A DNA stretch of 27,170 nucleotides from GWE2-40-63 sp050251815. Its GTDB lineage: Bacteria > Bacteroidota > Bacteroidia > Bacteroidales > SZUA-534. Position 1 is the stretch's first letter, and every line of letters starts with the position of its first letter. Below the pieces are notes generated by a model. The model was not told the origin of the DNA. It saw only the letters and a program-made list of their open reading frames with translations, and made no database searches. The stretch is taken from contig JBFWMB010000054.1 of NCBI GenBank assembly GCA_050251815.1, forward strand, positions 1 through 27,170, written 5' to 3'. Positions 1 through 8,019 of this stretch are shown here, piece after piece. The position numbers and the translations under genes are program-made.

Positions 1-1082
1 GCCAGCTCTTTGGTTATCAATAGGTCTTCATTAATAACCCTATACTCTTCACACCATGAGTAATACTCGTCTTTCTGCGCTTTCAATTCTGCTTCATGCT
101 GTTTTTTTTGGGTAATGTCCTGCACAACACCTATTGCTCCTACAGGTTTGTTCAACTCATCAAACTCTACCACACCCTTTTCCCTAACCCAACGAGTTTT
201 TCCATGAACCTGAATCCGGTGCTCCAAATCGTAAGGAGCACCTTCCATGGCCTCCTTCCATTTTTTATCTACATAGGTTCTATCTTCAGGATGTATTGCC
301 CCAAGAAAAACTTGATAACTTAAAACTTGTGTCCTGGGTATACCAAATATCTTGTAGTTTTCTTCAGTCCAAGTCAATCTGTTATTCTTAATATCTAAAT
401 GCCAGGTTCCAATTGAGCCCAGTTCCTGTGCTTTTTTCAGGTAAAAATTCTGGATTTTGCGTTCTTCCTCAATCTGTTTACGCTCAGTTACATCGCTTAT
501 AAGTAAAAGTAAATGTTCCGATTCTTCGTTTTCATTAGGCAATGTGGTCAGATACAGCTGAACCCAAACTACAGTTGACGACTTATGCATAAAGCGGGTT
601 TCCAATTGACAAAAGGAACTGCCCCCTTCTTTTACCTGTATAAGTAGTTTTGAAAATGATTTTTTATCGGGTGAATAAATCAAATTACTTAATTTCAATT
701 CACTAAACTCTTCATGCTGATATCCCAAAATTTGGCAAAACACCTGGTTGCATTGTTCAAAAGTTTCATCCCATGCGGTAATAGCTATTCCGGTACCTGC
801 ATTATCAAACACCTTCTTAAAATATTCACGGCTTTCTCTTTCTTTATTCAAGGCTTTTGCTTGTTGCAGCATGAAATGATAAACCAGAAAAAAAATAATT
901 AAACTGGTAATAAATATAAATGCCAAGCCTTTATAAGTCTGTACATGAGCAATGTGATGCGGATCGGTTAATAAACGGTTTGTAATTTCATCGGAAAAGA
1001 GAATATAGATTATACTCAAACTCAAATAAATCAGAGTAATTCGAAGTACCTGACGAACTACTATCCATTTTGTTTTATTCAT
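1..1082 (-). CDS. PAS-domain membrane sensor histidine kinase, N-terminal part (cut by window edge)
   Basis: Reading the minus strand from the ATG at 1082, an open frame of 360 codons runs off the left edge without a stop. It starts MNKTKWIVVR and has two hydrophobic helices at about residues 13-30 and 51-70. Two PAS folds follow: about 85-205, ending in the typical ISDVTERK exit motif, and about 213-335, with the PAS_3 signature GSIGTWHLD and a closing VQDITQKK. The last visible residues form a coiled coil of the kind that leads into the HisKA domain of Bacteroidota (often hybrid) kinases. The kinase core itself lies outside the window, so the enzymatic call is inferred from architecture. 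A diguanylate cyclase or other PAS output is possible but less likely. The ligand cannot be read from the sequence. Confidence 0.8.
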   Translation of the reverse strand, partial: MNKTKWIVVRQVLRITLIYLSLSIIYILFSDEITNRLLTDPHHIAHVQTYKGLAFIFITSLIIFFLVYHFMLQQAKALNKERESREYFKKVFDNAGTGIAITAWDETFEQCNQVFCQILGYQHEEFSELKLSNLIYSPDKKSFSKLLIQVKEGGSSFCQLETRFMHKSSTVVWVQLYLTTLPNENEESEHLLLLISDVTERKQIEEERKIQNFYLKKAQELGSIGTWHLDIKNNRLTWTEENYKIFGIPRTQVLSYQVFLGAIHPEDRTYVDKKWKEAMEGAPYDLEHRIQVHGKTRWVREKGVVEFDELNKPVGAIGVVQDITQKKQHEAELKAQKDEYYSWCEEYRVINEDLLITKEL

Positions 1083-1325
1083 ATGTTCTAAATGTTCACA
1101 ATGAAAATAGAATGCCACCAATAATAATGAAAAATTCACTAAAACCAAGTCAAAATATAAATTTCAAAGCCGATAGTATTTGTATAAATACAGTTTTTTC
1201 ATACCGGACGGTGCAGTTAATGCCAGGGTTTACACAAGTTGTAGTAAAAAATTCATATTTTTTTTTGAAAATTGCTGGTTAATAAATAATAAACCTTAAC
1301 TTGCGCCAAATTAATTATTACAATA

Positions 1326-1517
<192 letters not shown>

Positions 1518-1548
1518 TTTATAATACTAGAACATTTAAAGACTTGCG

Positions 1549-1573
1549 TCCCGGCCCTGCCGGGATTTTTTTT
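1549..1573 (+). terminator. Rho-independent terminator of the cold-shock gene
   Basis: A perfect 7-bp stem, TCCCGGC (1549-1555) with GCCGGGA (1559-1565), closes a 3-nt loop and is followed directly by eight T residues (1566-1573). It lies about 30 nt after the cold-shock stop codon on the same strand. Confidence 0.9.
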
Positions 1574-1832
1574 GCCCTTACCCTTCCTTTTCATTCATAC
1601 CCTACCCCTATTTTTCAGTTATTGTTCGATTCCTGCATTCAGAAATAAGGAGTTAAATTAATATATCTAGATATAAACATATTTTGGTTTTATCTGTTCC
1701 AATAAAAGAGAATTAATAAACAATTTCTGCTGATGACTTTTGAAGGTTTATCCGGAAAGAACAACTTTAAAACCGGTTACGCTTCGATGATTTTGCAGGA
1801 CAATAAAACCAAACAAATAAAAATAAACTATT

Positions 1833-2291
1833 ATGAAACTACGAATTTTTGCGTTTCTTGCTTCAGTACTGGGCGCATTTACAGGAAATGCCCAGGAAAA
1901 CAATGCCTTTTACTTTAGCAAAACCCTGGCACTTAGCATGGATGACACCTACCAGAAAGTGGTTGAGGCCTTAAAAACAGAACAATTTGGTGTGGTTACC
2001 GATATTCCGATGGATCAAAAAATTAAAGACAAGATGCCTGATGCCGAACTTAAACCTTATCGGATTCTTGGTGTATGCAATCCAAAATTTGCTTATGAAA
2101 CCTTAAAACTCGAAGAAAACATTGGACTGTTTCTTCCCTGTAAGGTAGTCCTTAAAAGCATCGATGCAAATACCACCGAAGTAGTGATGATAAATCCCTC
2201 AGCCATGATGAAGATGCTTGGAAACGATGCGCTGAACCAGGTTGCCGGTGAAGTTACCACCCGTTTTCAAAGGGCTTTGAAAAACCTTTAG
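1833..2291 (+). CDS. Secreted DUF302 family protein
   Basis: This is a 152-residue protein with an N-terminal signal peptide (MKLRIFAFLASVLGAFTGNA, cleavage expected after NA or NAQ). It is followed by one DUF302 domain: the ALSMDDTYQKVVEALKTEQF helix region, the conserved PYRILGVCNPKFAYETL block around the single cysteine, and the GLFLPCKVVL strand. DUF302 proteins adopt a small alpha/beta fold, occur alone or as repeats, and have no firmly established biochemical role. The sequence predicts an exported protein, periplasmic or processed at the membrane. The start was chosen because it gives a complete signal peptide and follows an A-rich leader. The gene stands alone, with its own terminator about 30 nt after the stop. 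No clear promoter match was found in the 250 nt upstream. Confidence 0.85.
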   Translation: MKLRIFAFLASVLGAFTGNAQENNAFYFSKTLALSMDDTYQKVVEALKTEQFGVVTDIPMDQKIKDKMPDAELKPYRILGVCNPKFAYETLKLEENIGLFLPCKVVLKSIDANTTEVVMINPSAMMKMLGNDALNQVAGEVTTRFQRALKNL

Positions 2292-2309
2292 AAAAGCTTA
2301 CTATAAAAA

Positions 2310-2340
2310 TAAAAAAAAACGCTTGCGGGCGTTTTTTTTT
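2310..2340 (+). terminator. Rho-independent terminator after the DUF302 gene
   Basis: An A-rich tract ending ACGC (2319-2322) pairs through a 6-nt loop with GCGT (2329-2332), and the pairing extends through the flanking A and T runs. The T run extends to 2340. Its position shortly after the DUF302 stop fits termination of that gene. Confidence 0.8.
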
Positions 2341-2350
2341 ATATCCCATC

Positions 2351-2389
2351 AAAAAAAGAGGTTGCCCGGTGCATGGCCGGAACAACCTC
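2351..2389 (-). terminator. Orphan minus-strand hairpin terminator
   Basis: GAGGTTG (2358-2364) and CAACCTC (2383-2389) form a 7-bp stem with further CCGG pairing inside. On the minus strand the hairpin is followed by seven T residues (2357-2351). There is no T run on the plus-strand side, so it should terminate minus-strand transcription. No recognisable minus-strand protein gene ends here, and the DUF302 gene points toward it. It lies 20 nt after a possible 18-codon leader ORF. Confidence 0.6.
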
Positions 2390-2409
2390 AATAACTTAAA
2401 CCTGCTTAT

Positions 2410-2466
2410 TCAACGCGTGGTGTAATAATCACTTTTTAGTATGAATTTATAATAAAAAGCAGCCAT
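2410..2466 (-). CDS. Possible 18-codon leader peptide upstream of the orphan terminator
   Basis: On the minus strand an ATG at 2466 opens a frame reading MAAFYYKFILKSDYYTTR and then TGA. It has four tyrosines and two phenylalanines in 18 residues and stops 20 nt before the 2389-2358 terminator hairpin. That is the geometry of a transcription-attenuation leader. No biosynthetic gene follows in that direction, so either this is a relic, the transcript is a short regulatory RNA, or the ORF is fortuitous. An overlapping frame with a GTG start (2429 to 2403) would encode an 8-residue peptide instead. The gene-free stretch 2292-2637 otherwise holds only the DUF302 terminator and the MarR promoter. 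Confidence 0.25.
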   Translation of the reverse strand: MAAFYYKFILKSDYYTTR

Positions 2467-2612
2467 TAACCGATTAAAGATAAGCAAACCTGCCCTGTTA
2501 ACAAAAACTTTAAGCATATATTTTTACGTAATGCCTGCTTACCTGCCGGTAATAGGAGATTAAAACAGTAATTAGCATTAAGCCCCAGACTGGCAGGTTT
2601 ATTAAAGTTTGT

Positions 2613-2620
2613 TAATTTTG
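2613..2620 (+). promoter_or_regulatory. Bacteroidota -7 box upstream of the MarR gene
   Basis: TAATTTTG matches the Bacteroidota -7 consensus TAnnTTTG exactly and lies 17 nt before the MarR ATG, implying a very short 5' leader. No good -33 TTTG box was found at the expected distance, so the call rests on the -7 box alone. Confidence 0.5.
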
Positions 2621-2637
2621 CGATAAATATTTCAGGC

Positions 2638-3138
2638 ATGAACACAACCGAGATTCTTATTAAAATTCGTAAAATAGTGCGTTCCATTAATCTGGAATCG
2701 AAGAAAATTCAAAAAGAATATGGGGTAAGCATCCCCCAGATTTTGTGTCTGAATTACCTGTATCGTTCGCCCAACTATCAATCGACCCAGGGAAAAATTC
2801 GCAAATTTTTAAATCTCAACTCAAGCACCATAAGCGGAATTATCAATCGCCTCGAGAAAAAAGGTTTATTGGCCAAACTTCCCAAACAAGGCGACAAACG
2901 CGTGGTAAATCTTGCACTTACTTCGGCTGGGGCCAGTTTACTTGAAAAAATACCTGAATTGCTGCACGAACAACTGTCGCAAAAGCTCGAAACCTTGTCG
3001 CAACCGCAATTCAATGAAATTGAACGTGGACTAGATGCCTTGGTAAACCTGCTCGATTTACAAGGAGTTGACGCATCTCCCCTGCTTACAATTGAAGACA
3101 CCATTGACGATTCATTGGAAGAAACAGAAGCACTTTAG
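2638..3138 (+). CDS. MarR family transcriptional regulator
   Basis: This 166-residue protein has the MarR winged-helix layout. A first helix (EILIKIRKIVRSINLESKKI) is followed by the HTH region (QGKIRKFLNLNSSTISGIIN, recognition helix), RLEKKGLLAKLPKQGDKRVV (the wing with the family's D-K-R signature) and a C-terminal dimerisation helix. MarR proteins bind DNA as dimers and usually repress neighbouring genes until a small ligand binds. There is an acidic C-terminal extension of about 25 residues beyond the usual 140-150. The gene is transcribed from its own nearby promoter and converges on the trehalose operon with a 21-nt gap, so no target is obvious from context. The start follows a strong promoter box and fits the domain. 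Confidence 0.88.
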   Translation: MNTTEILIKIRKIVRSINLESKKIQKEYGVSIPQILCLNYLYRSPNYQSTQGKIRKFLNLNSSTISGIINRLEKKGLLAKLPKQGDKRVVNLALTSAGASLLEKIPELLHEQLSQKLETLSQPQFNEIERGLDALVNLLDLQGVDASPLLTIEDTIDDSLEETEAL

Positions 3139-3153
3139 TGTGGTTTAACCACA
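3139..3153. repeat. 15-nt perfect inverted repeat between convergent genes
   Basis: TGTGGTTTAACCACA begins at the base after the MarR stop and is a perfect palindrome around its central T. No T run follows on either strand. It may be a weak bidirectional transcription-ending hairpin between the convergent MarR and GH15 genes, or a protein-binding site. Confidence 0.35.
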
Positions 3154-3159
3154 TTACAG

Positions 3160-4983
3160 TTAGAATTCGGATCGATGGTGCTTTAAGGATTCCAGAATTC
3201 GCTCATCGTTACTAATCGTTCCCTTCGATAAGTTCATGGCTGTTTCAATTAAAGCCAGATGGGAATAAGCCTGAGGAAAGTTACCCAGTAAACGTTTTGT
3301 TTTAAAGTCGATATCTTCGCTAAATAAGCCCACGTGATTACTGTACGACAGCATACGCTGGAACATATCCCGTGCTTGCTGCACCTCACCAATAGCATGT
3401 AAACTGTTAATCAGCCAAAAATTACAAATAGTAAATGAAGAACTCGGAAAACCAAAATCGTCTTTGTTTTTGTAGCGATACATCAATCCCTCAGCGCACA
3501 AATCGCGTTGCGTAGCTTTTACTGTTAGCACATACCGGGGGTGCTTGGCATCAATAAAACCATAAGGTTCCATAAGCAAGGTAGCAGCATCCAGGTCGTC
3601 AGAACCATAACTTTGCGTAAAGGCCTGTACTTTCTCATTCCATGCATGTTCAAAAATGTCGTCTTTAATGGTTAAGGCCAGGGGTTTCCACAATTCGACA
3701 TACTCTTCCATACCCACAATTTTTGCAATTTTTATGGCTCTATCAATAGCAACCCAGCACAATACTTTTGAAAAAGTAAAATGACGTTCCTCGGTACGGA
3801 TTTCCCAGATTCCTTTATCGGGTTTTTGCCAGTTGGCTTCCACAATGCGTACAATACTTCGTGTAATGGTCCAAAGCGCTTCGCTGTTTTCGAGCGAAGT
3901 ATCGAACAAGCGAAATTGATGATAAATTACATCGACCAGAATACCATAAATATCGTTTTGCTTTTGTATGTAAGCAGCGTTTCCAACCCGAACGGGCTTG
4001 GAATTTTCGTAGCCGCTTAAATGGTCAAGACTTTCCTCGGTAAGAACCTTTTCTTTATTGATGCCATACATTATCTGAATCTTCTCGTTTTTATCGGGAA
4101 TAATATCGAGAATAAAATTCATAAAGCGTCGGGTCATGTTTTGGTGTCCCAGTTCCGAGATAACTTTTATAACCATCGATGCATCGCGAATCCAGCAAAA
4201 GCGGTAATCCCAGTTTCGTTCCTCACCAATGGTTTCAGGAACAGAAGTGGTAAGTGCCGCCAGAACAGCACCGGTTTTATCGTAGCTCAGCATTTTTAAT
4301 ACCAGGGCACTCCGTACAATCTCATCGCGATAAGTTGGATATGATTTTATTTGTTCCGACCAGTTTAACCAGTAAACCTTGGTTCGTTGCAACTTTAGGT
4401 ATTGTCGCTGAGCAGTTTGCTTAAGCAATTTCTGATTGTACGACATGTTTATAAACGAATCGCCAGTCAAGGTAAGCGGTTTTCCATTGAGTAATTCTTC
4501 TTTGTTAAAATCGGTGTACAAATACAGCGAATCGTATTCACCTTGTGTAGTATAGCTTTTAATATACTTTGAATTCACTACCGTTTTTGTCGGATGGCGT
4601 GCATAATCGAGCCTGGGATCGTACTTTATCCGAAAAACAGGTTTACCCGATAATAATTTAAAATAGCGGATAATATCGGGTGGATTATAATACGAACCAT
4701 TTTCAGCCTTATATCGGGGCATAAAGTCGAGCAGTTCAAAAGCATCGGTTCCATTGTTAAACTCGGTACGTAGTATGTTTGTATTTTTAATGTAGCGCTG
4801 ATTTATTTTGTACGAGTCGTCAACCAATAGTTCAAACGACCCGCCAATGTTGGTATCCAGCAGTTTTGCAAAAAAACTGGGCGAGTTAAAATCGGGCAGG
4901 CAACACCAATCGATGGAACCTGATTCAGAAATTAAAGCAGCGGTTTTACCGTTGCCAATTACACCGTAATTTAAATTATTCAT
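3160..4983 (-). CDS. Glycoside hydrolase family 15 protein (glucoamylase/trehalase-like)
   Basis: This 607-residue cytoplasmic protein has no signal peptide. The N-terminal beta-domain starts GVIGNGKTAALISESGSIDW (residues 7-26), typical of the bacterial GH15 subgroup annotated as glucoamylase or trehalase. The alpha/alpha-barrel follows from about 220, with WDYRFCWIRDASM (258-270), GIWEIRTEERHFTFSK with the likely acid E394, and GLFSEDIDFKTKRLLGNFPQAYSH (552-575, shown here in part) with the likely base E556. Both catalytic glutamates appear present. Known members hydrolyse terminal alpha-glucosidic bonds, including trehalose in actinobacterial and archaeal relatives. The gene begins 3 nt after the stop of the trehalose synthase/phosphatase gene, so translation is probably coupled. 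A role in trehalose turnover or in trimming related glucosides is inferred; the precise substrate is not shown. Confidence 0.9.
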   Translation of the reverse strand: MNNLNYGVIGNGKTAALISESGSIDWCCLPDFNSPSFFAKLLDTNIGGSFELLVDDSYKINQRYIKNTNILRTEFNNGTDAFELLDFMPRYKAENGSYYNPPDIIRYFKLLSGKPVFRIKYDPRLDYARHPTKTVVNSKYIKSYTTQGEYDSLYLYTDFNKEELLNGKPLTLTGDSFINMSYNQKLLKQTAQRQYLKLQRTKVYWLNWSEQIKSYPTYRDEIVRSALVLKMLSYDKTGAVLAALTTSVPETIGEERNWDYRFCWIRDASMVIKVISELGHQNMTRRFMNFILDIIPDKNEKIQIMYGINKEKVLTEESLDHLSGYENSKPVRVGNAAYIQKQNDIYGILVDVIYHQFRLFDTSLENSEALWTITRSIVRIVEANWQKPDKGIWEIRTEERHFTFSKVLCWVAIDRAIKIAKIVGMEEYVELWKPLALTIKDDIFEHAWNEKVQAFTQSYGSDDLDAATLLMEPYGFIDAKHPRYVLTVKATQRDLCAEGLMYRYKNKDDFGFPSSSFTICNFWLINSLHAIGEVQQARDMFQRMLSYSNHVGLFSEDIDFKTKRLLGNFPQAYSHLALIETAMNLSKGTISNDERILESLKHHRSEF

Positions 4984-4986
4984 AGA

Positions 4987-7185
4987 TTAATTAAACGTTT
5001 TAAGTAGTTCGCGAACTTCCTGATAATCGCTCACATAGTATTTTGCTACCGATTTATCGGTACCTACTTTTATGGTTATTGTTTCGTCGGGCAATTCTTT
5101 AAAAAGGAATTCATCAGTCCAGTCGTCGCCAATGGCCATTAAAAATTCGGGTTTTTTATCCTGCAGGTATTCCAAAGCAGCATTGCCTTTATTTATACCG
5201 GCAACTTTCACCTCCAAAACTTTGCTGCCCTCCAATAATTCCAAATCCTGATTACTTATCAGGTTGGTTACGTCGTTTTTCAGTTCAAGAGCCCGCAACG
5301 CGCCCAATTCAATATCAGCTTTTCGGTAATGCCAAACCAGCGAATTGGTTTTTTCTTCGATCAGACTTCCGGGTGTGCGGTCGACATAAAACTCGAGTAC
5401 CGGACGAATGTTTTCTTTCCACTTGCTGTGGCTCGTATTTCGGGCTTTCCACCCTTGGTTACCTGTTTTTATCCATGCCCCGTGCTCAGCTATCAAGGTA
5501 TAATCTTTTTTACCAAACCATTCGTTCAGGGTGTCTTTATCACGTCCGCTAATCAGAACCAATTCGGTATTTTTAATCAGGCTCAGCTCATTAAGCAGGG
5601 AAACCAAATCCTTATCAGGAATTGCATCCTTTGGGTTATTATAAAAGCGTTGCAAGGTTCCATCGTAATCCAGAAACAGAATTTTACTTTTTGCCTCAGC
5701 AAAGAGATTTTTAAACTGATTTTTGTGTTTTGCCGACACCTTACGTGCCTGATAAGCAGCTTGTCGGCTCTCGGTTTTCTCAAGCATCTGTATAAAATCA
5801 GCCGCCCATTTGTACACATTGTATCGGGTAATGCGTTCCTGCATGGCGGTAATTGCTTTTACCTGTTCCTGATACGACATGGTTAATGCTTTATAAATGG
5901 CCTCTGAAACTTCGTCCACATTATTCGGATTTACTATTAGCGCTTCGCCCAACTCTTTGGCAGCACCGGCCATTTCGCTCAATATTAAAACTCCGCGATG
6001 GTTTACTTTTGATGCAATGTATTCTTTAGCCACCAGATTCATTCCGTCGCGCAGGGGAGTCAGCAAAGCAATATCGGCTGAGCTATATAGCTCAATCAGA
6101 TTCTCAAAAGGCAATGAGCGGTAAAAATATATTACCGGATTCCAGTTAATGGTTCCAAACTCGCCATTGATACTTCCCACCAGTTTTTCTACTTCGCTGC
6201 GTAAATTTTGGTATTGTTCCACATCGACACGCGACGGAACAGTAAGCATGATAAGTGAAACCTGTTCTTTATATTCGGGGTATTTATTCAGAAAATTTCG
6301 GAAGGCATGCAAGCGTTCCGGAATTCCTTTGGTATAGTCAAGACGATCGATGGAAAGAATTAATTTGCGATTGGGCGCTCCAAGTAAAAACCTGTCGATA
6401 TCCTGGTGTTCCTTTGAGCGTTCATGCATGGGTTTGTTCTGAATTTCGATGGCTCGCTGTTCAAATTTTTTATAATCGATTCCCATGGGAAAGACATCGA
6501 TATACACATGGCGATTACCTACGCTGATTTTATTAAAATCGACTTCATAACCCAGCAAACGTTTTACCGAGCTAATAAAGTGCCGCGCATAATCGAAGGT
6601 ATGAAAACCAATTAAATCGGCACCTAAAATTCCGTTAATAATTTCCATTCTCCAGGGCAGAATTCTGAATACTTCGAAGGAAGGAAAAGGTATATGAAGA
6701 AAAAAACCAATGCGTAAATCGGGCCTCTGTTCTCTAATCATCTGTGGAACCAGCAATAGCTGGTAATCGTGCACCCAAATGGTATCACCTTCTTTAGCAT
6801 TGGCAATAATTGCATCGGCAAACAGTCGATTTACCGTTTGGTACGCTTCCCAATAGACTCCTTTAAACTCGGTGTATTCGGTAAAATAATGAAGCAGCGG
6901 CCAAAGGGTAGCGTTACTAAAACCATCGTAAAACTTTTCGACCAAGTCCTGACTTAAAAAAACCGGCAGGCAGGCTTCTTTTAGCAGTAAATCGGTAATT
7001 ATCTTTTCATCGTTTGGGTTGCTTGCATTTATTCCCGGCCAGCCAATCCATAAACTGTTGTTGTTTTTGTGATACGATTTAAGTCCTGTTGCCAGTCCTC
7101 CGGCACTGGGAAAAACCTGAAAATTATTCTTCTGCCACTGAATATTAACAGGAAGACGGTTTGATGCTATAATTAATCGATTCAT
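4987..7185 (-). CDS. Bifunctional trehalose-6-phosphate synthase/phosphatase (OtsA-OtsB fusion)
   Basis: This 732-residue fusion makes trehalose from UDP-glucose and glucose-6-phosphate in the cytosol. Residues 1-475 are a GT20 synthase: SNRLPV with R10, the donor-loop SAGGLATGL (27-35), WVHDYQLLLVPQ with D140, DRLDYTKGIPERL with R281 and K286, and LRDGMNLVAKEY with D380 and E388. These correspond to catalytic and substrate-binding positions of E. coli OtsA. Residues 500-732 are a HAD phosphatase: DYDGT (506-510) with nucleophile D506 and acid D508, LISGRD, AEHGAW, and the metal-binding GDDWTD (686-691). All hallmark residues of both halves are present, so both activities are expected. It is the first gene of a two-gene operon with the GH15 protein and is divergent from the symporter operon. 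Trehalose here would serve as a compatible solute or stress protectant. Confidence 0.95.
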   Translation of the reverse strand: MNRLIIASNRLPVNIQWQKNNFQVFPSAGGLATGLKSYHKNNNSLWIGWPGINASNPNDEKIITDLLLKEACLPVFLSQDLVEKFYDGFSNATLWPLLHYFTEYTEFKGVYWEAYQTVNRLFADAIIANAKEGDTIWVHDYQLLLVPQMIREQRPDLRIGFFLHIPFPSFEVFRILPWRMEIINGILGADLIGFHTFDYARHFISSVKRLLGYEVDFNKISVGNRHVYIDVFPMGIDYKKFEQRAIEIQNKPMHERSKEHQDIDRFLLGAPNRKLILSIDRLDYTKGIPERLHAFRNFLNKYPEYKEQVSLIMLTVPSRVDVEQYQNLRSEVEKLVGSINGEFGTINWNPVIYFYRSLPFENLIELYSSADIALLTPLRDGMNLVAKEYIASKVNHRGVLILSEMAGAAKELGEALIVNPNNVDEVSEAIYKALTMSYQEQVKAITAMQERITRYNVYKWAADFIQMLEKTESRQAAYQARKVSAKHKNQFKNLFAEAKSKILFLDYDGTLQRFYNNPKDAIPDKDLVSLLNELSLIKNTELVLISGRDKDTLNEWFGKKDYTLIAEHGAWIKTGNQGWKARNTSHSKWKENIRPVLEFYVDRTPGSLIEEKTNSLVWHYRKADIELGALRALELKNDVTNLISNQDLELLEGSKVLEVKVAGINKGNAALEYLQDKKPEFLMAIGDDWTDEFLFKELPDETITIKVGTDKSVAKYYVSDYQEVRELLKTFN

Positions 7186-7266
7186 TGTGCTGTATTTTAA
7201 TGTTTTGAAGTTGGTTGTAGTTCATAAACATTTAGAAATGATCAATGTTCGAAAATAATAAAAATC

Positions 7267-7274
7267 CAAAACTA
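7267..7274 (-). promoter_or_regulatory. Candidate -7 box for the trehalose operon (proximal)
   Basis: On the minus strand this reads TAGTTTTG, an exact TAnnTTTG match, about 82 nt before the synthase/phosphatase ATG. A degraded -33 box (GGTTCTG) lies roughly 17 nt upstream. Confidence 0.4.
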
Positions 7275-7344
7275 AAATTCTTATTTCTACAGAACCTATT
7301 TTTTTTATTCTGATTTTAACAAAAGTAATGTTTTGTTTACAGTG

Positions 7345-7352
7345 CAAATATA
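7345..7352 (-). promoter_or_regulatory. Candidate -7 box for the trehalose operon (distal)
   Basis: On the minus strand this reads TATATTTG, also an exact TAnnTTTG match, about 160 nt before the ATG. No good -33 box was seen. Which of the two boxes is used cannot be decided from sequence. Confidence 0.35.
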
Positions 7353-7378
7353 ACAAAGTCTTTAGGCTATAAATAATT

Positions 7379-7390
7379 AAACCCGGGTTT
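7379..7390. promoter_or_regulatory. Palindrome at the -33 position of the symporter operon
   Basis: AAACCCGGGTTT is a perfect 12-bp palindrome, extended imperfectly to ATTAAA on the left and TTAAT on the right. It is the only GC-rich island in this AT-rich region and ends where the -33 box of the 7411 promoter should begin (TTTT at 7388-7391, 19 nt spacer). This is a good position for a repressor operator, possibly for the winged-helix protein of the same operon (inference). Confidence 0.4.
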
Positions 7391-7410
7391 TAATTTTCGT
7401 TTGTTTTTTG

Positions 7411-7418
7411 TATTTTTG
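7411..7418 (+). promoter_or_regulatory. Bacteroidota -7 box for the mini-protein/wHTH/symporter operon
   Basis: TATTTTTG is an exact TAnnTTTG match, with a TTTT at 7388-7391 that could act as a weak -33 box at a 19-nt spacing. It is the only exact match on this strand between the divergent trehalose operon and the first gene at 7567. Confidence 0.5.
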
Positions 7419-7566
7419 TTCGCATAGAAACTATTTGATTCTTTTTTGCCTATTCAAAAAATGTTTCGCCCAGATGTGCCACAAAATTTTTTAATCAGAT
7501 AGGTATTATTTTTATTATTTTATGGATTATCGGGCATCAGGCTATTAAGAATCAAAACAAAACTTA

Positions 7567-7749
7567 ATGAGAATGGATAGACCCAGTCACATCTGCATGT
7601 TTACCGATAAATGCCCAATTTATAAGGGCACCGAAAAAATGAACGAAACACCACTTTTTGTGATTAAAAATGTATTCTGTCACCGGGGCAGTAAAGGCTG
7701 GAAAAACTGCGAACGACATGCAGCGTTTCAGGAAAAGTTGGAACAATAA
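7567..7749 (+). CDS. Small Cys-containing hypothetical protein, possible metal or redox site
   Basis: This 60-residue protein has no signal peptide or membrane helix. Four cysteines are arranged as C10-x5-C16 and C38-x9-C48, with nearby H8, H39 and H51; the visible blocks are CMFTDKCPIYKG and FCHRGSKGWKNCERH. The spacing suggests a small zinc- or iron-binding knuckle or a disulfide fold. I do not recognise a named family with certainty. The codon usage and the tight linkage to the following genes (4-40 nt to the winged-helix gene, depending on its start) support a real gene. It is the first gene of an operon with a winged-helix protein and an SSS symporter, so a regulatory or accessory role is possible but unproven. 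A second in-frame ATG lies two codons downstream. Confidence 0.65.
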   Translation: MRMDRPSHICMFTDKCPIYKGTEKMNETPLFVIKNVFCHRGSKGWKNCERHAAFQEKLEQ

Positions 7750-7789
7750 GTCGATGTACTTTGGAAAAAATAAAATAAAACCAAATAGT

Positions 7790-8017
7790 ATGCAGGAACA
7801 AAAACAAATTGAACTGAAAAAGATTACAAACAAAACCGAACAACAAATTTTACATTTGCTAAGCGAAAAAGAAAAATGCCACATGGGCGAGATAGTAAAA
7901 GAACTTTCGCTTTCAGCCATAAAAGGACCACAGGTTATTGGCTCGCTACTGGAAAAAGGCTTCCTTAAACATCCTGACAAATCGCCCCGTTTGCCACTAA
8001 ATGTTAATCTTATTTAA
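7790..8017 (+). CDS. Small winged-helix DNA-binding protein
   Basis: From the ATG at 7790 this is a 75-residue protein consisting almost only of one winged-helix fold. A helix (NKTEQQILHLLSEKEKCHMG) leads to EIVKELSLSAIKGPQVIGSL, the HTH, then LEKGFLKHPDKSPRLPLNVN as wing and end. It resembles the stand-alone MarR/ArsR-like wHTH units of Bacteroidota. The start is uncertain: 7754 (12 extra residues, 4 nt after the upstream stop) is also in frame, and longer frames overlap the upstream gene. I chose 7790 because an A-rich leader precedes it and the domain begins there. It ends 2 nt before the symporter ATG, so the two are translationally coupled. A role as repressor of this operon is inferred. 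Confidence 0.7.
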   Translation: MQEQKQIELKKITNKTEQQILHLLSEKEKCHMGEIVKELSLSAIKGPQVIGSLLEKGFLKHPDKSPRLPLNVNLI

Positions 8018-8019
8018 AA

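Larger units (their letters stand above)
7186..7566. other. Divergent regulatory region between the trehalose and symporter operons
   Basis: This 381-bp gene-free, strongly AT-rich stretch holds two minus-strand TAnnTTTG boxes for the trehalose operon, one plus-strand box for the symporter operon and a perfect 12-bp palindrome. No coding frame or RNA gene is convincing. The plus-strand leader from the predicted start near 7425 to the first ATG would be about 140 nt, long enough for a regulatory RNA, but no known riboswitch motif was recognised. Confidence 0.6.

Noticed and set aside
2466..2687. 73-residue minus-strand open frame across the MarR start
   Set aside because: It overlaps the MarR promoter and first codons, has no recognisable domain, and shows no start signal.
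5329..5886. 185-residue open frame on the plus strand
   Set aside because: It lies entirely antisense to the phosphatase half of the trehalose synthase/phosphatase gene, whose motifs are intact, and it resembles no known protein.
7670..7789. N-terminal extension of the winged-helix protein
   Set aside because: It would overlap the upstream Cys mini-protein by 80 nt and adds no domain. Starts at 7754 or 7790 fit better.
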